From contig NZ_CP073639.1 in the NCBI RefSeq assembly GCF_029962485.1, positions 434,001 to 498,000 of the forward strand: 64,000 nt of DNA. Direction: 5' to 3'. Below are positions 8,975 through 17,613 of this stretch, one piece after another (position 1 is the stretch's first letter; each line of letters starts with the position of its first letter). This DNA comes from Burkholderia cepacia. Lineage in GTDB: Bacteria > Pseudomonadota > Gammaproteobacteria > Burkholderiales > Burkholderiaceae. Both the position numbers and the translations under genes were made by a program. The notes under the pieces are model-generated. The model made no database searches. It was not told where the DNA came from and saw nothing but the letters and a program-made list of their open reading frames with translations.

Positions 8975-10468
8975 TCAGAAGCGCGGAACATCGGCGAACC
9001 GCATATTGCCGCCGCGAATCCGCAGGCGGCCGAGTTCGACGCAACGGCACGGTGTCGGGAACACCTTGCCCGGATTGAGCAGCTCGTCCGGATCGAACGC
9101 GCACTTGAGCCGCTGTTGCAGTTCGAGGTCGTTCGGTTCGAACTGGTAAGGCATCAGGTCGCGCTTCTCGACGCCGATGCCGTGCTCGCCGCTCAGCACG
9201 CCGCCGAGATCGACGCACGCACGCAGGATGTCGGCGCCGAACGCCTCGGCTTTCTCGAGGTCGCCGGGTTTCGCGGAATCGAACAGCACCATCGGGTGCA
9301 GGTTGCCGTCGCCGGCATGAAAGCAGTTCGCATAGTCGAGGCCGTGCCGCTTCGACAGGCTGTCGATACGGCTCAGGATTTCGGCGAGCTGGCCGCGGGG
9401 AATCGTGCCGTCGGTGACATAGATGTCGCGCGCCACCTTGCCCATCGCGCCGAAGGCGAGCTTGCGCGCGCGCCACAGCTGTTCTCGCTCCGCCTCGGTC
9501 CGGCTGATCCGCAGGTCCACGACGCCGGCATCGCGCGCGATGCGCTCGACCTCCGCGGCCAGTGCGTCCACCTCGCTTTCGATGCCGTCCAGCTCGCACA
9601 GCAGCAGCGCCTCGACACCCGGCGGCGGCAGTTCGCCGAGCAGCGACGACACCGCGCCAATCACCTTGCGGTCGACGAATTCGAGCCCGGCCGGCACGAT
9701 GCCGTGCGCGATGATCGCGCCGACGCAGCGGCTCGCCCGCGCGACGTCGGCAAAGCCGAGCGACAGCACGCGCGCGAGCGGCGGCTCCGGCGTCAGGCGC
9801 ACCACGATCTCGGTCACGACCGCGAGCAGCCCTTCGGAGCCGATCAGTGCGCCGCACAGGTCGAACTCGCCGTCGGCGCCGCCGACGAACGCACCGCCCA
9901 GCGTGAGCACTTCGCCCGTCATCAGCACGATGTCCATCCCGGTGACGTGATTCGACGTGACGCCGTATTTCAGGCAATGCACGCCGCCCGAGTTCTCGGC
10001 CACGTTGCCGCCGATCGTCGAAATCGCCTGGCTCGACGGGTCCGGCATGTAGCAGAGCCCGAGCGAGCGCACGGCCTCGGTCACGCGCACGTTCTGCACG
10101 CCCGGCTGTACGCGCGCCACGCGGTTCGCGGCGTCGACTTCCAGGATCCGGTTCATCCGCGCCGTGCCGAGCAGCACGGCATCCTCGAGCGGCAGCGCGC
10201 CGCCCGACAACGACGTACCCGATCCGCGCGGCACGACCTTGATGCGCGCGGCATGGCAATAGGCGAGCACGCGGCTCACCTGTTCGGTCGTTTCGGGCAG
10301 CACGACCAGCAGCGGCAATGCGCTGTATGCGGTCAGACCGTCGCTCTCGTACGGGCGCCGCTCCGCTTCGCTGTCGAGCACCCACTCGTCCCCGACGATC
10401 GCGCGCAGGTCGCGTGCGATCGCCGCACGGCGCGCGACGACGGTCGAATCGACATCTGGCATCTTCAC
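8975..10468 (-). CDS. glcD: Glycolate oxidase catalytic subunit GlcD
   Basis: A 497-residue FAD-linked oxidase. The GTG start at 10468 has AAGGAG seven bases upstream; an ATG two codons later is the alternative. The FAD_binding_4 domain contains VVPRGSGTSLSGGA and STIGGNVAENSGG. The C-terminal FAD-oxidase domain has the CFHAGDGNLHPM and GGVLSGEHGIGVEKR segments. It oxidises glycolate or related 2-hydroxyacids; D-lactate dehydrogenases of the same family are the main alternative, but the glcE/glcF neighbours favour glycolate. No GlcC-type regulator is adjacent. Confidence 0.93.
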   Translation of the reverse strand: MKMPDVDSTVVARRAAIARDLRAIVGDEWVLDSEAERRPYESDGLTAYSALPLLVVLPETTEQVSRVLAYCHAARIKVVPRGSGTSLSGGALPLEDAVLLGTARMNRILEVDAANRVARVQPGVQNVRVTEAVRSLGLCYMPDPSSQAISTIGGNVAENSGGVHCLKYGVTSNHVTGMDIVLMTGEVLTLGGAFVGGADGEFDLCGALIGSEGLLAVVTEIVVRLTPEPPLARVLSLGFADVARASRCVGAIIAHGIVPAGLEFVDRKVIGAVSSLLGELPPPGVEALLLCELDGIESEVDALAAEVERIARDAGVVDLRISRTEAEREQLWRARKLAFGAMGKVARDIYVTDGTIPRGQLAEILSRIDSLSKRHGLDYANCFHAGDGNLHPMVLFDSAKPGDLEKAEAFGADILRACVDLGGVLSGEHGIGVEKRDLMPYQFEPNDLELQQRLKCAFDPDELLNPGKVFPTPCRCVELGRLRIRGGNMRFADVPRF

Positions 10469-10537
10469 GCTCGGGCTCCTTGTGCGCCGCTAGAGGCGCG
10501 CTTCACCACGAGGATTAGAGGCCGCAGGCGATCCGGC

Positions 10538-10555
10538 CACAACTTAATCGTTGTG
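10538..10555. promoter_or_regulatory. Inverted repeat CACAAC-N6-GTTGTG between glcD and the divergent hydrolase
   Basis: Perfect 6-base arms separated by TTAATC, in the 234-base gap between the divergently transcribed glcDEF operon and the dehalogenase-like hydrolase. Its central position could allow one regulator to control both directions. No regulator gene is adjacent, so the protein that would bind is unknown. Confidence 0.35.
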
Positions 10556-10702
10556 AAGCAATCGATGCTGGCCGCGCGCGGCAACACAACACAAGACGAA
10601 TTCAGAACAATTTATCCGTCGCGCCGGGCGTTTCGCCTATCCTCGAAAGGCATCTCCGCACGCGCCCGCCGCGCGCAGGCCGAACCGAACAGGGATCCTC
10701 AC

Positions 10703-11578
10703 ATGACCGCCGCCACGCCTTCGATCACCCATCACACCGTCACCGCGAACGGTATCCGCCAGCACTATATCGATGCCGGCAGCGGGCCCGTCGTCGTCCT
10801 GCTGCACGGCTTTCCGGAAACCAGCTTCGCGTGGCGCTTCCAGATTCCCGCGCTGGCGCAGCGCTACCGCGTGATCGCGCCCGATCTGCGCGGCTACGGG
10901 GAAACCGACAAGCCGGCCGCCGGTTACGACAAACGCAACATGGCACGCGACATCGCCGGGCTGCTCGATGCACTCGGCATCGGCCGCATCGCGCTCGTTG
11001 GGCACGATCGCGGCGCACGCGTCGCGACGCGTTTCTCGAAGGACTTCCCCGAACGCGTCGACCGCCTCGTCGTGATGGACAATGTGCCGACGCGCATCGT
11101 CGCGCAGAACATGACCGCGCAAACGGCGCGCGCGTACTGGTTCTTCCTGTTCCACCAGGTGCCCGATCTGCCGGAGGCGCTGATCGCCGGCAAGGAAGCC
11201 GAGTGGCTGAGCTACTTCTTCTCCGACTGGTGCTACAACCCGCACGCGATCTCCGGCGACGCGTTCGACACCTACGTGCGCGCGTACCAGCGCCCGGGCG
11301 CCGTGCGCGGCGCACTGGCCGACTATCGCGCCAACGCGGAGGACGTGAAGCAGGATCTCGTCGACGCGGACGTCCGGATCGCGTGCCCGACTATGGCCAT
11401 CTGGGGCGAGGATTTCTATGCGGTCGGCAGGATGTTCGACATGAAATCCGTGTGGGAAGGCATGGCGACGAACTTGCGTGCCGAGCCGATCGCGCAGTGC
11501 GGGCACCTGCCGCAGGAGGAGCAGCCGGAGCGCGTAAACGCGCTGCTGCTCGACTTCCTGAAGCACTGGGAAGGCTGA
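10703..11578 (+). CDS. Alpha/beta hydrolase resembling fluoroacetate (haloacetate) dehalogenase
   Basis: A 291-residue alpha/beta hydrolase. The oxyanion segment is HGFPET (35-40). The nucleophile motif GHDRGAR gives Asp102, Arg103 and Arg106, the spacing that in fluoroacetate dehalogenases supplies the attacking Asp and two carboxylate-binding Arg residues. Asp126 and His268 (CGHLPQEE) complete the triad. Trp146 and Tyr208 fit two of the three halide-pocket residues, but the usual His before the Trp is Tyr145 here. Soluble epoxide hydrolase is the alternative. It is divergent from glcDEF, whose substrate glycolate is the product of haloacetate dehalogenation. Confidence 0.75.
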   Translation: MTAATPSITHHTVTANGIRQHYIDAGSGPVVVLLHGFPETSFAWRFQIPALAQRYRVIAPDLRGYGETDKPAAGYDKRNMARDIAGLLDALGIGRIALVGHDRGARVATRFSKDFPERVDRLVVMDNVPTRIVAQNMTAQTARAYWFFLFHQVPDLPEALIAGKEAEWLSYFFSDWCYNPHAISGDAFDTYVRAYQRPGAVRGALADYRANAEDVKQDLVDADVRIACPTMAIWGEDFYAVGRMFDMKSVWEGMATNLRAEPIAQCGHLPQEEQPERVNALLLDFLKHWEG

Positions 11579-11617
11579 ATCGATGCGCGCGCAACGAATG
11601 ATCGGGAGAAAACCATC

Positions 11618-12760
11618 ATGAGCGACGTTTCCAGTCCGCTGGCGGTCGTCATCGGCGGATCGGTGGGCGGACTATTCACGGCGACCGCACTGCGGGCGGC
11701 CGGATGGCGCGTCAAGGTGTTCGAACAATCGCCGAACGACCTCGACAGCCGCGGCGGCGGCATCGTGCTGCAAGCGCCGATCGAACGCGCATTCTCGTTC
11801 GGCGGCGTGCCCGTGCCGCACGACGCGGGCGTCGATTCAGGCGACCGGATCTATCTCGACGAACACGACCGCGTCGTGCAACGCCTTTACATGCCGCAAA
11901 CGCAGACCGCGTGGAATGTGATCTACACGGCCCTGAAGCGCGCGCTGCCCGCGGACGTCGTACAGGCCGGCGTATCGTTCGAGCGGTTCGAGCCCGAAGG
12001 CGACGGCGTGATCGCACATTTCGCGGACGGCCGCGTCGAGCGGGCCGACCTGCTGGTCGGCGCCGACGGCGGTCGCTCGAACGTGCGCGCGCAACTGCTG
12101 CCCGATGCGCGGCCCACCTATGCCGGTTATGTCGCGTGGCGCGGGCTCGTCGACGAGCACCTGCTTTCCGATACGGTGCTGCAGGTACTGCGCAACCGCT
12201 TCACGTTTCAGCAAGGCGATGCGCATCTGTTCCTGACGTATCTGGTGCCTGGCCGCGACGGCGCGATCGAACCGGGCAAGCGTCGCGTGAACTGGGTCTG
12301 GTACCGGCGGCTCGCAGCGGACCGCATGCCGTCGCTGTTTCTCGCACAGGACGGCACGCAGCGCGACGGTTCGCTGCCGCCCGGCGCGATGCGGGACGAC
12401 AACCGGCTCGAACTCGTGGAGGCCGGCAACCGGATGCTCGCGCCGACGCTCGCCGCGCTCGTCGACGCAACGCAGGCGCCGTTCGCCCAGGCGATCCTCG
12501 ATCTCGCGGTCGACCGCATGGCTTTCGGGCGCGTGGTACTGCTCGGCGACGCGGCCTGCCTCGTGCGGCCGCACACGGCCGCCGGCGTCGCGAAAGCGGC
12601 GGAAAATGCGGTCGGGCTTGCCGAGTCGCTGCGCGGCGTCGCGCACGGCCCGGCGTTCGACGCGGCGCTGTCGCGCTGGGAAGCCGTTCAGCTTGCGACC
12701 AACGCGTCGCTGTCCGAACTCGGGATTTCGCTCGGCACCCGGATCATGGGGCGCGCGTGA
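11618..12760 (+). CDS. FAD-dependent aromatic-type monooxygenase
   Basis: A 380-residue group A flavoprotein monooxygenase. The N-terminal dinucleotide-binding loop is VIGGSVGGLFTATALRAAGW, followed by an acidic strand end (KVFEQS). The middle DG motif is DLLVGADGGRSNVR. The C-terminal GD motif is VVLLGDAACLVRPHTAAGVAKA. The GGSVGGL form resembles 2,6-dihydroxypyridine and salicylate-type hydroxylases, using NAD(P)H and O2. It is 39 bases downstream of the dehalogenase-like hydrolase with GGGAG before the ATG, so probably cotranscribed. The substrate is not identifiable. Confidence 0.85.
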   Translation: MSDVSSPLAVVIGGSVGGLFTATALRAAGWRVKVFEQSPNDLDSRGGGIVLQAPIERAFSFGGVPVPHDAGVDSGDRIYLDEHDRVVQRLYMPQTQTAWNVIYTALKRALPADVVQAGVSFERFEPEGDGVIAHFADGRVERADLLVGADGGRSNVRAQLLPDARPTYAGYVAWRGLVDEHLLSDTVLQVLRNRFTFQQGDAHLFLTYLVPGRDGAIEPGKRRVNWVWYRRLAADRMPSLFLAQDGTQRDGSLPPGAMRDDNRLELVEAGNRMLAPTLAALVDATQAPFAQAILDLAVDRMAFGRVVLLGDAACLVRPHTAAGVAKAAENAVGLAESLRGVAHGPAFDAALSRWEAVQLATNASLSELGISLGTRIMGRA

Positions 12761-12790
12761 CGGGCCGCCGATGAATCGCACGAAGGCGCC

Positions 12791-13072
12791 TCAGTGCTCA
12801 TCTGCCCGGTTCAGGAAAAACCGGATGTCGACCGTCTTCCAGATGCCTTCCGTATGGAACGGATCGTCGAGCACGAGTCGCCGCACTGCTTCGATATCGT
12901 CTGCGTCGTAGAGGAACAGGCTTCCGCCCACCGAGCCGTCCGGATCGATGAGCGGCCCTGCAATGCGCGCCTTCAACGGAGAAGCGAGCAACCGCGCCTT
13001 ATGCGCGGCAAAGTGAGCCTGACGACGCTCCGCCATACCCGGATGATCGAGGCAGTAGACGATGAAAAGCAT
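12791..13072 (-). CDS. YciI-family small protein
   Basis: A 93-residue protein with the YciI/dimeric ferredoxin-like fold: an N-terminal strand MLFIVYCLDHPG, a central AGPL segment and SLFLYDADDIEAVRRLVLDDPF near the C-terminus. The family includes muconolactone-isomerase-like and dehydrochlorinase-like small enzymes. AAGGAAGG precedes the start. It converges with the flavin monooxygenase. The gap upstream (13073-13185) is AT-rich and contains the repeat pair GGAATCC/GGATTCC (13090-13096 and 13109-13115), which may be promoter or operator sequence. Confidence 0.8.
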   Translation of the reverse strand: MLFIVYCLDHPGMAERRQAHFAAHKARLLASPLKARIAGPLIDPDGSVGGSLFLYDADDIEAVRRLVLDDPFHTEGIWKTVDIRFFLNRADEH

Positions 13073-13185
13073 GTTCCTTCCTTATTCCTGGAATCCCGTA
13101 TTCGATTCGGATTCCTGTATTTAAATAAAATATCTGACGAATTCATGAGCGAAGCTGTTCCGTCAGTTTGAGAACATCGACGCGA

Positions 13186-13977
13186 TCAGCGCCCGTAGCG
13201 CAGCAGGAAATCCCGCAGTTTCGGATTGACATCGCGCGCATGGGTCAGGTTCGGCGTGTGTCCGGCCCCGGCTACGCCAACCATTCCCTTGGAGTTCGGC
13301 AGCCCTTCGGCAAGCGCCTCGCCGCAACGCAGCGGAATGGCCGCGTCGGCCATGCCATGGACGACGATCGACGCATGCGTGATCTCGGCGAGCCGCGGTG
13401 TGATGTCGTCGCGCGACGTCAGCGCATCGACCGGGTATTCGAAGTGGTCGCGCGGGATCTTCAGCCATTTCTCGATCCATGCAGACGCGGGATAGCCGGC
13501 GCCAAGCAGGAACCCGGCAAGGTGCTCGGCGACGTTGGTCGCGCCATTTCGCGCCCACTCCGTCTTGAGCTCCTCGAACGACGCGATCACCGGTGCGTCG
13601 TCGAGATCGCTGCGCGTCGCGATCAGCGCGAGCGCGCGGAACCTGGCGGGTTCGAGCAGCGCCGCGCGCATCGACACGAAACCGCCCTGCGACATCCCGA
13701 CCAGCGAAGCCGTCGCGATTTCGAGGTGATCGAGCAGCGCGATCAGGTCGCGGGCCGAATCCCAGTAGCTGAACGCGCGGTCGATCGGCCCCGTCGCGCC
13801 GAAGCCGCGCTGATCCCAGACGACACACCGAAACGCGTCGTTCAGTGCGTCGACGTTCGGTCGAAACATGTCGCCGTCCATCAGGAAACCGTGACTGAAA
13901 ACGACCACCGGCGCGTCCTTCGGGCCGGACTCTTCATATGCGAAACGGATACCCTCGCGTTCAAACCAAGCTTTCAT
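13186..13977 (-). CDS. Alpha/beta hydrolase
   Basis: About 263 residues, beginning MKAWFEREGI after GAGAGGCTGAGG. It has the oxyanion motif SHGFLMDGDMF, the nucleophile elbow GMSQGG (Ser), an acid in HGMADAAIP, and the catalytic His in GAGHTPNLTH near the C-terminus. The arrangement fits 3-oxoadipate enol-lactonase and related ester or C-C bond hydrolases, but the substrate cannot be read from the sequence. It is divergent from the AraC regulator at 14315 and lies downstream, on the same strand, of no other gene. Confidence 0.85.
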   Translation of the reverse strand: MKAWFEREGIRFAYEESGPKDAPVVVFSHGFLMDGDMFRPNVDALNDAFRCVVWDQRGFGATGPIDRAFSYWDSARDLIALLDHLEIATASLVGMSQGGFVSMRAALLEPARFRALALIATRSDLDDAPVIASFEELKTEWARNGATNVAEHLAGFLLGAGYPASAWIEKWLKIPRDHFEYPVDALTSRDDITPRLAEITHASIVVHGMADAAIPLRCGEALAEGLPNSKGMVGVAGAGHTPNLTHARDVNPKLRDFLLRYGR

Positions 13978-14087
13978 CCTCAGCCTCTCGTCAACTCGGA
14001 CCAGTCCGGGCAGCGCCGTGCGGCCCGCTCGCTTCACACTCTATCTTTCATGCGTGCGGAGCGATGGTCGTTTGAAGCGACGGCTTA

Positions 14088-14107
14088 CCGGATCGTCCGG
14101 ATTTTTT
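14088..14107 (+). promoter_or_regulatory. Short hairpin with T-run in the hydrolase/AraC intergenic region
   Basis: CCGGA-TCG-TCCGG (14088-14100) followed by ATTTTTT resembles a small terminator or attenuator, but it sits in the 337-base divergent gap 13978-14314 and may instead be a protein-binding dyad. Farther along, TTGACG at 14161 with a 17-base spacer to TTTAGT at 14184 is a weak candidate promoter for the AraC gene. Nothing else is apparent in the gap. Confidence 0.3.
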
Positions 14108-14314
14108 GCTGCATTGCATTTCGATGCGTTGCGCAGGCAGCATTTGCGATCTTCCCCGGATTGACGTGCCGCCGCGCATTTGATTTAGTAGATGGCTTGT
14201 GCGGACGTTCAGGCGACGCCTCTTTATCGCAACGGTGCCAGCTGTTTGCATCGACGCGAAACGGGCGCAACCTGCGACGGCGTTCCAGCCGCGGCGATAC
14301 CGGAGAAGGTTGAA

Positions 14315-15175
14315 ATGGTGCAGGCAGCAATGGAATCGGAAAAGCCGGTGTGGATTCTGCAAGGCGAGTTCGGCCGTGCCACGGTGAACTTCATCAGCCG
14401 GCCGCTGGTCGCTCATGCGCATTCGCAGTACCAGTTCCTGTTCAAACTCGGCGGGAGCGACTGCGAGTTCCGGATAGGTGCCGAGGAATGCACGCTCAGC
14501 GCCGACGCCGCGATCTGCCTGAATCCATGGGTCGAACACGCAAAGTGCGCGAACAAGGACACGCCGTCGCTGATCCTGTCGCTCGTGATCGAAACGCCCT
14601 GGCTGCGCAAACGGCTCGGCCTGGCGGACGGCGGCCCGGCCGATATCTTCCCGCGCAAGCTGGTCGTCGTGACACCGGACGTGCAGCATCACGTCGATCG
14701 TCTGGCGGCCGCCATCACGAATCATCTGGTTGCGCAGGATGCGGGCTGCCTGCCGATTCTCGAGGATCTCGTCACGGCGCTCGGTCGCGATTTTGCCGAT
14801 CCGGAGCTGACCACGCGCATCGCGCCGTCAACGCGCCCGGTCGACTTCAGAATCCGGAAAGCGCTTGATTTCATCAAGCGCGCGCCGTCCGCGAACATGA
14901 CGGTCACGCAGGTCGCGTCCGAGGTCGGGCTGTCGCGGTCGCGCTTTTTCGAGCAATTCCGGCGCTGCATGGGCATCTCGCCGCAGCACTTCATCGACTG
15001 GGTTCGCATGTCGCATGCGATCCGGCTGCTTGCGGAGAGCGACCGGCCGCTCGCCGACATCGCGGACGAGCTCGGCTTCGAAGAGCATAGCCACTTCACG
15101 CGCTTCTTTGCGCAGCACATGGGCGTGCCGCCCAGCGATTTTCGCCGGCATTCGGTCAAGCTCGATCTCGAATGA
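14315..15175 (+). CDS. AraC-family transcriptional regulator
   Basis: About 286 residues from the ATG at 14315, which has GAGAAGG upstream; a longer reading to 14192 lacks a good site. The N-terminal cupin-like sensor domain includes HAHSQYQFLFKLGG and CLNPWVEHAKCA. The C-terminal double helix-turn-helix is complete (MTVTQVASEVGLSRSRFFEQF, then LADIADELGFEEHSHFTRFF ending GVPPSDFRR). It is divergent from the hydrolase at 13186 and convergent with the FAH hydrolase at 15237, which are its nearest possible targets. Confidence 0.9.
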   Translation: MVQAAMESEKPVWILQGEFGRATVNFISRPLVAHAHSQYQFLFKLGGSDCEFRIGAEECTLSADAAICLNPWVEHAKCANKDTPSLILSLVIETPWLRKRLGLADGGPADIFPRKLVVVTPDVQHHVDRLAAAITNHLVAQDAGCLPILEDLVTALGRDFADPELTTRIAPSTRPVDFRIRKALDFIKRAPSANMTVTQVASEVGLSRSRFFEQFRRCMGISPQHFIDWVRMSHAIRLLAESDRPLADIADELGFEEHSHFTRFFAQHMGVPPSDFRRHSVKLDLE

Positions 15176-15182
15176 CTCGACC

Positions 15183-15201
15183 GACCGGCGCGGTCATTTT
15201 T
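15183..15201 (+). terminator. Candidate intrinsic terminator of the AraC gene
   Basis: GACCG-GCG-CGGTC followed by ATTTTTG lies eight bases past the AraC stop codon. The stem is only five base pairs, so the call is tentative, but position, GC arms and T-run all fit. Confidence 0.45.
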
Positions 15202-15236
15202 GCCGCACGCGCGCGGATGCGCGCATGCGGCTCAGG

Positions 15237-16169
15237 TCAGGCCAGCAGTTCCGACGGATCGGCAATCACCGGATTGGCCAGCACGCCCAGTCCGTCGATC
15301 TCGATCTCGACCCAGTCGCCCGGGCGCATGTGCACGAGCCCCGGCGTCGGAAACGGGCCGTACTGGCGCGACAGGTCGTTCCCTTCCGCGTCGTCGGGCT
15401 CCGGCTTCAGCGCGCCCGGCGTTCCCATCGCGATCAGGTCGCCGGGCCGCAGACGGTAGCCGCGGCTCAGATAGCTGACCGTGCGCGCGACGTCGATCAG
15501 CATGTCGTCGAGCGGTGCGCGCTGCCGCACCACGCCGTTGATGCGCGTGAGCACCGTGCGCTTCGCCGGGTCGCCGAACTCGTCCGACGTCATCAGCCAC
15601 GGTCCGTAGGACCCCGATGCTTCGAAACATTTCCCGAGGCCGAATTGCCGGTTGTGCACCTGGTATTCACGCACCGAGCCCTCGTTCAGGCACGTGTAGC
15701 CGGCGACGTAGTCCAGCGCGCGCTCGACGGGGACGTAGCGTCCCGGCTTGCCGATGATCACGCCGAGCTCGCCCTCGTAGTCGAACGCGCGGGCGACCGC
15801 TTCCGGCGGCGCGACGATCGGCTCGCCCGCGCCGACGTAAGAAGCGGCCGTGCGCAGGAACAGATGCGGATAGTCGGGATTCGTTTGCAGCCCCGTCTCC
15901 GCGATATGGCTCTTGAAGTTCAGCGCGAGCGCCCACATCGCGTTCGGCCTGTCGAGGAACGGCTTCAGCGTCACGGACGAGAGCAGCCGCGTGCCGGTCT
16001 TGCCGGCAGCCGATTCGCGCAGGCGTTCGAGCCCGCCGTCCATCTCGAGGATCGCGATCAGATTCGCGGGCAGATCCGGCGCGATTTCCGCGACCGGGAC
16101 GAAGTGGGTGTCGCTTGTGACGACGCCGAGCGCTTGATGGCCGGCGTCCGAGTAAGCAATGATTTTCAT
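15237..16169 (-). CDS. Fumarylacetoacetate hydrolase (FAH) family protein
   Basis: A 310-residue FAH-fold enzyme. Core motifs are MWALALNFKSHIAETG, AFDYEGELGVIIGKPGRYV with the acidic metal ligands, LGKCFEASGSYGPW, and GDLIAMGTPGALKPE. Sequence and length differ from the paralogue at 5422, so they are not a recent duplication. It lies 48 bases downstream of the MFS carrier on the same strand, which suggests uptake and hydrolysis of the same acylpyruvate-like or oxo-acid compound (inference). The Shine-Dalgarno is weak. Confidence 0.88.
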   Translation of the reverse strand: MKIIAYSDAGHQALGVVTSDTHFVPVAEIAPDLPANLIAILEMDGGLERLRESAAGKTGTRLLSSVTLKPFLDRPNAMWALALNFKSHIAETGLQTNPDYPHLFLRTAASYVGAGEPIVAPPEAVARAFDYEGELGVIIGKPGRYVPVERALDYVAGYTCLNEGSVREYQVHNRQFGLGKCFEASGSYGPWLMTSDEFGDPAKRTVLTRINGVVRQRAPLDDMLIDVARTVSYLSRGYRLRPGDLIAMGTPGALKPEPDDAEGNDLSRQYGPFPTPGLVHMRPGDWVEIEIDGLGVLANPVIADPSELLA

Positions 16170-16217
16170 GATTGAGCGTGATTCCGCAAGTTTCCAGGAA
16201 GACGTGTCGAGAACGAT

Positions 16218-17519
16218 TCAGTGCCCGGCCGGCGCGCCGCCCGCGGCCGGTTCGCGACCGCCCGCACGGCGGCCGATGATCGCCAGCGCGCCGAGCGCGG
16301 CAATCGCGGCGATCGCCGGCACCACGGCGACCAGCACGATGTTGCGCGGATCCCAGCCGGTCGCGAGTAGCGCCCCACCGATCGCCGGGCCGACGAACGA
16401 ACCGATCCGCCCGATTGCATGCCCCCAGCCGACTCCGGTGGCGCGGATGCTCGGCGGATACACCGCGACCGCCAGCGCGGTCTGCCCCATGATCCCGTTG
16501 ACGAGCCCCGCGCCGATCACGCCGATCGACAGCAGCACGGCCAACGGCGACAACGCGGCCTGGCTCAGCGCCGCGATGCCGGCGATGACGCAGACGATCC
16601 CCACCGCCAGCGCCGACTTCACACGCAACCGCCCGGATACCGTCATCGCCGTGACCGCGGCCGTCATCAGCAGGTTGCCGCTCAATCCGCCGACACTGAA
16701 CGCGGCCATGCCGGCCGGTGCGCGGTCGAGCGAGAAGCCGAACGAGAGCAGCATGGTCGGCAGCCAGAACAGCAATGCATAGACGTCCATGAAGATCAGG
16801 AACGAGAACAGCCACAGCACGGCGGTATAACCCGCGCGGCCGTCGGCGAACAGCGCGCGCACCGGGCTCGCCACCGGCCGCGCCGGATGCTGCGCGCCCC
16901 TTGCCGGCGATGCTGCCGCGGGCAGGATCCGGAAGAACGCCGGCGCGACCGCGAACGGCAGTACGCCGCCGACCAGGAACACCGACTGCCAGCCGAACCG
17001 GTGCATCAGCGGGCCGCCGATCAGCCCGCCGATCACCGCGCCGACCGACATGCCGGTCGTCACCAGTACCGACGCGGCGACCTTGTGCTTGGTGCCGATG
17101 ATCGTCGCCGATGCCGTGATCGCGATCGGCAGCGCCGCGCCGAGCCCGATCGCCGCCAGGACGCGCAGCACCGACAGCAACGCCACGCTGCTCGCGGACA
17201 TCGTCAGCAGCGTGCAGCCGCCGAACAGCGCGACGCTGGCCAGCCCTACCGCACGAAGTCCGAAGCGATTGGCGAGCGAGCCCGTGACGATGAAGCCGAT
17301 TGCCGCGCCGACATTGGTCGCGACGAATACCGGCGTGAAGGCAGCCGGCGCGAGATGCCAGTCCCGCGCCAGCGTCGGGACGACGAACGAGATCGACGTC
17401 GTATTGAAGCCGTCGAGCACGACGACGAGAAAGCAAACGAGCAGCGCGACTGCCCGGCTCATGCCGCCGACCTCGGCCATGCCGGTGTCGACCGCGGTCT
17501 GTTGATCATTCTGTTTCAC
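16218..17519 (-). CDS. AAHS-type MFS transporter (aromatic/acid:H+ symporter)
   Basis: About 433 residues with twelve predicted membrane spans. The GTG start at 17519 has a strong AGGAGG seven bases upstream. The first helix carries LDGFNTTSISFVVPTLARDW, the DGFD-like motif of the aromatic acid:H+ symporter family with Asp retained. The loop between helices 2 and 3 is GSLANRFGLRAVGL, and the mid-protein helix pair has YPPSIRATGVGWGHAIGRIGS. It probably imports an aromatic or carboxylic acid. It sits between the amidase-like and FAH-like genes on the same strand. Confidence 0.88.
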   Translation of the reverse strand: MKQNDQQTAVDTGMAEVGGMSRAVALLVCFLVVVLDGFNTTSISFVVPTLARDWHLAPAAFTPVFVATNVGAAIGFIVTGSLANRFGLRAVGLASVALFGGCTLLTMSASSVALLSVLRVLAAIGLGAALPIAITASATIIGTKHKVAASVLVTTGMSVGAVIGGLIGGPLMHRFGWQSVFLVGGVLPFAVAPAFFRILPAAASPARGAQHPARPVASPVRALFADGRAGYTAVLWLFSFLIFMDVYALLFWLPTMLLSFGFSLDRAPAGMAAFSVGGLSGNLLMTAAVTAMTVSGRLRVKSALAVGIVCVIAGIAALSQAALSPLAVLLSIGVIGAGLVNGIMGQTALAVAVYPPSIRATGVGWGHAIGRIGSFVGPAIGGALLATGWDPRNIVLVAVVPAIAAIAALGALAIIGRRAGGREPAAGGAPAGH

Positions 17520-17613
17520 TACGTAACCTCCTGCGGCGCGCCCGCGCCGGTTCGCCGTGAAGCGCGACCCGGCCCGGTCGGCCGCTCGTTCCGAAGCCAT
17601 GAAGAACATGCGC

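Noticed and set aside
8879-10702. Long plus-strand extension of the dehalogenase-like gene antisense to glcD
   Set aside because: Composition is Arg/His-rich antisense of glcD. The real protein starts at the ATG at 10703 with normal alpha/beta hydrolase sequence.
5422-16169. The two FAH-family genes as a duplicated repeat pair
   Set aside because: Lengths and core motifs differ throughout, so they are separate paralogues rather than a recent duplication.
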